DNA of 24,497 nucleotides from a virus, in IMG/VR virus record IMGVR_UViG_3300032293_000207, positions 1 to 24,497 of that record. One strand, 5' to 3'. Position numbers and translations under genes: made by a program. Within the stretch, counting starts at the first letter, position 1; the number at the start of each line of letters is the position of its first letter. Under the pieces are notes generated by a model. That model made no database searches, was not told the DNA's origin, and saw nothing but the letters and a program-made list of their open reading frames with translations. Positions 21,018 to 24,497 of this stretch are shown here, in pieces.

Positions 21018-22019
21018 TTACAGTGTCAAAGAGTTGTAGCCCGTGACCTTGGTCATCGACTTAGGCTTCGTATTGACCAGTTCTGCAATCGTCAGCACTG
21101 CGCCAACGTAGCCGATCTGCCAGTTTGGAAGGGTCGATTCAAAGCCCGTGAACACAAACGAACCCTGCTCATGAATATAGAGCGACAGGTAGTTGCTGTT
21201 CAGGAAGTACACAGTACCTTCAGGGCAATACGGGTCTGGATAGATTGGTACACCAGCGACCATCAGCGCACGGAATGCAGCCTGAGGGCCATTAGCGTCA
21301 CCGTCGAAACCGTTACCTGGAGTGATCATGTATTGCTCTTGACCAACAAAGTCTTGAGCAAGCAGAGTCCAAGTACCGAAACCGCAAACACCAAACGAAG
21401 GCACTTCAGCGCCGTTCTTCACGGTTCCGCTGATGTACTGAAGGATGTTCTGACGGGTTGGGTTGACCGAACCAGCGGCGTACTCTTTCGATTGCCACCA
21501 GCTATAGGTCGAACGATTGATGTTGCCGTAAGTACCTGACGAAGAAACCGCAGCCGGTAGACCGATGAACTGCTGCGTGTTTGTCGTGTTGGTGTACAGC
21601 GCAGTCGCCATTGCGTCCATCATCACGTTAGTCGCGTCGTTCATACGCGCTTCGATCAGAGGAATGATAGCTGCGTCTTGCTGGACTGCGCCTTCCATGC
21701 CGAGGAACGGCACTGGAGCAATCATCAGCTTCAGGTTAAATTCAGCATTGTAAGCACCCTGCTGAACGGACGGTTGAGCGAACGAGCCGCTGTAGTCCGA
21801 CCACTGAGCGTTTACAAACTGAGAACCCTGGACGGGAACGGTTACGGACGAAACACCGCCGGAAGCCTGTTGCGAGTTAGCAATCAGAGCCGCCATAAGC
21901 GGAGTCGAGTTATAGAGTTGTACGACCAACTTCGGGATAAACGCACGCCGAGTGACATAAGTCAGTTCAGTAAACTGCGTACTACCCGTTGCCGGAAGAA
22001 TACCGCCACCAATAGGCAT
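21018..22019 (-). CDS. Major capsid protein, HK97-fold type (333 aa)
   Basis: The length, the Tyr/Phe/Trp- and Gly-rich composition and the position right after the scaffold gene identify the major capsid protein. The N-terminal segment FTELTYVTRRAFIPKLVVQL is an N-arm/helix start, SSVTVPVQGSQFVNAQWSDY leads into an E-loop-like region, and EARMNDATNVMMDAMATALY is the long spine helix. FRALMVAGVPIYPDPYCPEG is the P-domain/A-domain beta region, with a C-terminal GAVLTIAELVNTKPKSMTKV. It forms the icosahedral shell. The ribosome site GGAGATAAACT precedes the ATG. The fold is called from general resemblance to phage capsid proteins of this type. Confidence 0.85.
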   Translation of the reverse strand: MPIGGGILPATGSTQFTELTYVTRRAFIPKLVVQLYNSTPLMAALIANSQQASGGVSSVTVPVQGSQFVNAQWSDYSGSFAQPSVQQGAYNAEFNLKLMIAPVPFLGMEGAVQQDAAIIPLIEARMNDATNVMMDAMATALYTNTTNTQQFIGLPAAVSSSGTYGNINRSTYSWWQSKEYAAGSVNPTRQNILQYISGTVKNGAEVPSFGVCGFGTWTLLAQDFVGQEQYMITPGNGFDGDANGPQAAFRALMVAGVPIYPDPYCPEGTVYFLNSNYLSLYIHEQGSFVFTGFESTLPNWQIGYVGAVLTIAELVNTKPKSMTKVTGYNSLTL

Positions 22020-22050
22020 AGTTTATCTCCGAGTCAAAGAATCCCCTGTT

Positions 22051-22581
22051 TTATAAACCAATGGGTCGCGGGTTTTTCCGCAACTCATTGAGAGCTTTTG
22101 CTGCTTCATCCCGTGCGCCAGCAACAGGGTTTTTCCAGTATTTCGACAGGTCAAACTTGTTGATGGCAGACGGGTTATAGCCACTCGGCGTAGGCGCTGC
22201 CGATTGTTGCATCCAGCGCCAGTATTCCGCAGCGGCTTCGTGGTTGGTGATACCTTTTTCCAGCATCACTTTTTCCACTTCTTCAATATCTGAATCATTG
22301 TCAATCAGACCCTTAGACTTTAGCTTCGAGCGACGCTTGTTAAGTTCATCAAGCGCATCTTTTTCGCGCAGTCTTGCTTCCAACTGAGCCACACGGTCAT
22401 TTGCCTTTTCGACAGCATGACGGGTGTAGTCTTCAATTTCCAACTCAGGAATAGGCATCTCCGGCTTCATTTTCTTCACTTGGCGAAGAAAGTCTTTACG
22501 GGTGTCTGGATTTTCCGAGAGTTGTTTAGCCAGCAGTGCCAGTTCGTCACGGGCTTCTGGTGTCAGGTCTTCGAGTGACAT
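22051..22581 (-). CDS. Scaffolding/capsid assembly protein (176 aa)
   Basis: A highly charged, helical, cysteine-free protein (LTPEARDELALLAKQLSENP, VEKANDRVAQLEARLREKDA, LDELNKRRSKLKSKGLIDND) with a C-terminal ALNELRKNPRPIGL tail. Its coiled-coil middle (~65-110), the single start and its place immediately upstream of the major capsid gene are the usual signs of a phage scaffold, which guides shell assembly and leaves before maturation. The ribosome site is AAGGGG. No protease gene is visible nearby, so removal may be without cleavage. Confidence 0.8.
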   Translation of the reverse strand: MSLEDLTPEARDELALLAKQLSENPDTRKDFLRQVKKMKPEMPIPELEIEDYTRHAVEKANDRVAQLEARLREKDALDELNKRRSKLKSKGLIDNDSDIEEVEKVMLEKGITNHEAAAEYWRWMQQSAAPTPSGYNPSAINKFDLSKYWKNPVAGARDEAAKALNELRKNPRPIGL

Positions 22582-22601
22582 GGTTTAATCCCCTTAATAA
22601 A

Positions 22602-22787
22602 TTAGATAACGCGCTTACCGTCACCAGGCTTTTGAACTTGCATCTTGTTCTTGCTGCCTGTTGCCGCTGCGTTTTTGAGGCCACCCATTTCAGAAAAACG
22701 GGGGGTATTAATGATCTGCCCATTTTGCTGATTGTTGTCGATAGCACGACGGGGCGATGCTGCACCACGGGGTTTGAATAAGTCCAC
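22602..22787 (-). CDS. Conserved-type small head-region protein (61 aa, GTG start)
   Basis: GTG at 22787 is preceded by TAAGGAG with a 6-base spacer, which decides the start; the same frame runs upstream to 22886 but that part overlaps the preceding gene and looks unlike protein. The protein starts VDLFKPRGAASPRRAIDNNQ and contains NTPRFSEMGGLKNAAATGSK, ending QKPGDGKRVI. It is basic, hydrophilic and without hydrophobic core, so probably disordered. It sits between the 159-residue gene and the scaffold. Function unknown. Confidence 0.65.
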   Translation of the reverse strand: MDLFKPRGAASPRRAIDNNQQNGQIINTPRFSEMGGLKNAAATGSKNKMQVQKPGDGKRVI

Positions 22788-22797
22788 AATAATCTCC

Positions 22798-23277
22798 TTA
22801 CATAGGTTGAGGGGTTGCGCCTGGCATCTGCATACCAGGTATTGCTGGCGCTGCTGCCAAAGCCTTACCTTCCGGCGTTGCGCCACCCGCCTGTGGAAGT
22901 GTCTGTAGCATCTGAAGAATTTCAGACTGCTTCAATTCGTTTACAGATTCTTTCTTGCCGCCAACGACACCTGACAAGGTACGCAGCGCAGACAATACTT
23001 TCACGCCTTCAGCAGAACTGCTGCCCAAAGCCGGTAACGCCTGTTGAATTAGGTCAATAGCCAAACCAAGGCTAACCAGTGCGCCCTCTTTATTGCCCAT
23101 TTTTGGTTCTGGCGTAGACATTGGGGCAGCCATTGGCATTGTCTGATCTGTAGCAGAAGCCTCTGAGTCCAAAGGCGACGGTTGCTGCGCGTCACGCTCA
23201 GAACGCATCATCTTCATCAACTGATCCGGTGGAACGCTCATAGTAACCCCATAAATTTCGACAATAGCATCAGCCAT
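22798..23277 (-). CDS. Head-assembly-region protein, Met/Pro/Ala-rich (159 aa)
   Basis: The N-terminus from ATG 23277 is MADAIVEIYGVTMSVPPDQL; a TTG six codons upstream (23295) is possible, and neither has a clear Shine-Dalgarno. Residues ~35-60 are a flexible Ser/Pro/Met region, residues ~65-125 are helical (EGALVSLGLAIDLIQQALPA, KVLSALRTLSGVVGGKKESV, NELKQSEILQMLQTLPQAGG) and the tail is Ala/Pro/Met-rich. No domain recognised. Lying between portal and scaffold, it may be a minor head or portal-associated protein. An inverted repeat lies just upstream. Confidence 0.6.
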   Translation of the reverse strand: MADAIVEIYGVTMSVPPDQLMKMMRSERDAQQPSPLDSEASATDQTMPMAAPMSTPEPKMGNKEGALVSLGLAIDLIQQALPALGSSSAEGVKVLSALRTLSGVVGGKKESVNELKQSEILQMLQTLPQAGGATPEGKALAAAPAIPGMQMPGATPQPM

Positions 23278-23297
23278 GTCGATAGATTCTGTCAAGT

Positions 23298-23326
23298 AGG
23301 GGCGTATATTTACCTTCCCCGCCCCT
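23298..23326 (-). other. Hairpin in the leader of the 159-residue gene
   Basis: AGGGGCG (23298-23304) and CGCCCCT (23320-23326) form a perfect 7-bp stem with a 15-base loop, located 21 bases upstream of the ATG of the 159-residue gene and 21 bases after the end of the second tiny ORF. It has no following T-run. It may affect message stability or translation; no known element is recognised. Confidence 0.35.
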
Positions 23327-23346
23327 TGCGGGATTATCCCTAAGGA

Positions 23347-23388
23347 TTACTTACAAGCCTTACGGCCTTTGCGTGATTTGCGTGCCAT
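23347..23388 (-). CDS. Tiny basic peptide MARKSRKGRKACK (13 aa)
   Basis: ATG at 23388 has GGAG six bases upstream; the reading frame of 13 codons (MARKSRKGRKACK) ends at TAA 23347. Seven of 13 residues are Lys or Arg, one is Cys, and none is acidic. Upstream in-frame ATG at 23400 would add four residues (MEKT). It is the second of two similar ORFs between the 55-residue gene and the 159-residue gene. Too short for composition tests alone, but the ribosome site and the twin nearby support translation. Confidence 0.5.
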   Translation of the reverse strand: MARKSRKGRKACK

Positions 23389-23465
23389 GGTCTTCTCCAT
23401 TTGCAGCGGCCACCTAGTTCATGGGTCAAGCAGCCACACCCCTTTATCTTCTTACGAAGAAACTC

Positions 23466-23507
23466 TTAACGACGAGTTTTGCGACCGCGCTTCATTTTCT
23501 TGTACAT
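23466..23507 (-). CDS. Tiny basic peptide MYKKMKRGRKTRR (13 aa)
   Basis: ATG at 23507 follows an almost ideal AGGAG with a 6-base spacer. The 13-codon frame encodes MYKKMKRGRKTRR and ends with TAA at 23466. Eight of 13 residues are basic. It starts 16 bases after the stop of the 55-residue gene and is followed at 23389-23465 by 77 bases with no obvious ribosome-site-bearing gene. Peptides like this could bind DNA during packaging or be early host-directed factors, which is inference. Confidence 0.5.
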   Translation of the reverse strand: MYKKMKRGRKTRR

Positions 23508-23523
23508 AGCTAACTCCTGAAAG

Positions 23524-23691
23524 TCATCCCCTTACTGATCTACCGTAAGTCCGAACACTTGGGCTACGGTCAAAATTCTTAACGCCTTGCACCCGATATT
23601 GCAGGCTTGGGTTTCTAGGCGAGTCTTGCATAGGCTGTGTTGTACCAGCGCGGGGCTGGTCAGCTCTAGGTGCGATACTTGGTTCAGCCAT
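23524..23691 (-). CDS. 55-residue small protein downstream of the portal
   Basis: The ATG at 23691 shares bases with the portal TAA (TAATG), and the frame ends at TGA 23524. The protein starts MAEPSIAPRADQPRAGTTQP and ends VRTYGRSVRG. It is Arg/Pro/Ser-rich, has a central QYRVQGVKNFDRSP and no hydrophobic core, so it is probably disordered. The GGGGGA sequence before the ATG is a usable ribosome site. No family is recognised; direct coupling to the portal suggests a head-assembly accessory. Confidence 0.65.
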   Translation of the reverse strand: MAEPSIAPRADQPRAGTTQPMQDSPRNPSLQYRVQGVKNFDRSPSVRTYGRSVRG

Positions 23692-24497
23692 TATTCCCCC
23701 ACCATTTTCAAATCAGGTTTACTTTCCGATTTTGGCGGCTGCTGTGGAGGCTGCTGCGCTTGTTTTTCTTCCATGCGCTTTAGTTTCTCTTTAAGCAACT
23801 GCTTCATCGGCGGTTCAAGCAAATCTATCAACGATTCCTTGTCGATAGCGCCAGCCTTAAACATATTAAACGCTAATTGCCGCAAGTCTTCAGTAAATAT
23901 CGGACTATTCGAGTGCGCGTCCACCTTTACCACATAGTTATTGGTAAATTGATCAGCAATGAACGGAACATTCTCCGTATCCATCAATCTGGTGTTGTCG
24001 TAAGCCTGAATCAGCTTTAAGAACAAGGTGGATACTTTTTCGAGGCTGTCTTCAACAATAAGCGCACGTTTTTTCGCTCTGGAGGAGCCAAGTCGGGCGA
24101 GTTGGCTGGCGTGACCCTGGCTTCTAACGCCAGTTTCGCCTCTACCTGAGAGTACGCTTGTAATACCTGACGCTTCCGCGAACATCTGATCCACTTCACG
24201 GATTACCTCGAACAAGTCGCCAGGCATTTGCGGAGCCATCTTCTCGACCTTGGCGTTAGGCATATCGGTTGCTAGCAAGCCACCAGCCCGATTCAAGGCA
24301 AAGTTCTTCTCATCCAGAATGCCGGTAAAACCAATCAATGCAGTCGGTGGAGAAACTTGCTTAGACAGCAAGTCCAAAATCTCCGTCATTCGCTTGTTCC
24401 GCAAGGACTGCAAAAACACCAAACGCTGAACTTCGCTCTGACCCCAATAATAATCGTACATGGGGTTAGGGCAAATCTGAACGAACGGCAGTTCGCC
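23691..24497 (-). CDS. Portal protein, C-terminal part (5' end outside window)
   Basis: The frame is open from the window edge (GELPFVQICPNPMYDYYWGQ) and ends at 23691, so the first part of the gene lies beyond 24497. Features typical of podovirus-type portals: PFVQICPNPMYDYYWGQSEV leading into the long wing/stem helices, SLRNKRMTEILDLLSKQVSP, a GITSVLSGRGETGVRSQGHA segment, ALIVEDSLEKVSTLFLKLIQ, and a C-terminal crown-like region with a Gln/Pro-rich tail (EEKQAQQPPQQPPKSESKPD). The portal dodecamer forms the DNA gate at one capsid vertex and anchors the adaptor encoded at 19056-19901. It is the first gene of the visible late block; terminase is expected outside the window. Confidence 0.8.
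   Translation of the reverse strand, partial: GELPFVQICPNPMYDYYWGQSEVQRLVFLQSLRNKRMTEILDLLSKQVSPPTALIGFTGILDEKNFALNRAGGLLATDMPNAKVEKMAPQMPGDLFEVIREVDQMFAEASGITSVLSGRGETGVRSQGHASQLARLGSSRAKKRALIVEDSLEKVSTLFLKLIQAYDNTRLMDTENVPFIADQFTNNYVVKVDAHSNSPIFTEDLRQLAFNMFKAGAIDKESLIDLLEPPMKQLLKEKLKRMEEKQAQQPPQQPPKSESKPDLKMVGE

Noticed and set aside
22602-22886. 94-codon version of the 61-residue head-region gene
   Set aside because: The upstream extension overlaps the 159-residue gene in another frame; the GTG at 22787 with TAAGGAG is the clear start.
23290-23295. TTGACA on the minus strand as a -35 promoter element
   Set aside because: There is no TATAAT-like hexamer 16-18 bases downstream, and the place coincides with the start region of the 159-residue gene.
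1-24497. Search for tRNA genes, integrase, transposase or attachment sites
   Set aside because: No cloverleaf with TψC-arm sequence, no recombinase motif and no flanking direct repeats were seen; the window appears to be purely phage structural and lysis genes plus a small opposing operon.

Overview
The window looks like part of the genome of a tailed double-stranded DNA bacteriophage. The right end and centre carry a portal protein, a scaffold, an HK97-fold-type major capsid protein, a neck/adaptor protein, a large nozzle-like tail protein, several fibre or adhesin proteins and four long coiled-coil or Ala/Gly-rich proteins of the kind ejected with podovirus DNA. No tape-measure, sheath, tube or baseplate gene is visible, so a short-tailed (podovirus-like) virion is the best reading. 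There are no integrase, CRISPR, tRNA or insertion-sequence signals. A peptidoglycan-cleaving peptidase with a holin fits a bacterial host, probably Gram-negative, but no gene pins down the host genus. The style (many tiny genes, Gly/Thr/Asn-rich fibres, DUF-type small proteins) recalls phages from aquatic metagenomes; this is an impression, not a result.

Layout. Almost everything (24497 down to 845) is one minus-strand late block, read here from right to left. It starts with the portal C-terminus (cut by the window edge), a 55-residue protein, two 13-residue highly basic peptides, two small head-region proteins, the scaffold, the major capsid protein, two small beta-rich proteins and a conserved 112-residue protein. 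Next come the adaptor (with an inserted domain), the nozzle (with four inserted repeats), two fibre-like proteins, an 83-residue protein, a 2OG-Fe(II) oxygenase, a conserved 121-residue protein, a 109-residue protein paired with an adhesin, and three small proteins. The putative ejection proteins (724, 371, 488 and 682 residues) follow, then five tiny genes, a second 108-residue protein plus adhesin pair, and a lysis region (coiled-coil membrane protein, holin, M15 peptidase). The block ends with a DUF6321-like protein, a methyltransferase and a 51-residue basic protein. The left end carries plus-strand genes converging on this block: a glycosyltransferase (cut by the left edge), a small helix-turn-helix protein and a possible 31-residue membrane peptide.

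How it works together. Genes are packed with ATGA, GTGA, TAATG or TGATG junctions, which implies translational coupling along polycistronic messages. There is no gene-free stretch longer than 100 bases. Eight genes were too short for routine calling or needed a start correction, and they were read directly from the bases: 793-888 (+), 845-1000, 1506-1739, 4759-4887, 4884-5021, 23347-23388, 23466-23507 and 23524-23691 (all -).

Most interesting points: a two-gene fibre module (small beta protein plus adhesin whose N-terminus is MLxxAGG) present twice on either side of the ejection genes; a family of very small, very basic proteins, including two 13-residue peptides with near-ideal ribosome binding sites; an Fe(II)/2OG oxygenase embedded among glycine-rich and fibre genes; and accessory domains inserted into the otherwise standard adaptor and nozzle proteins.
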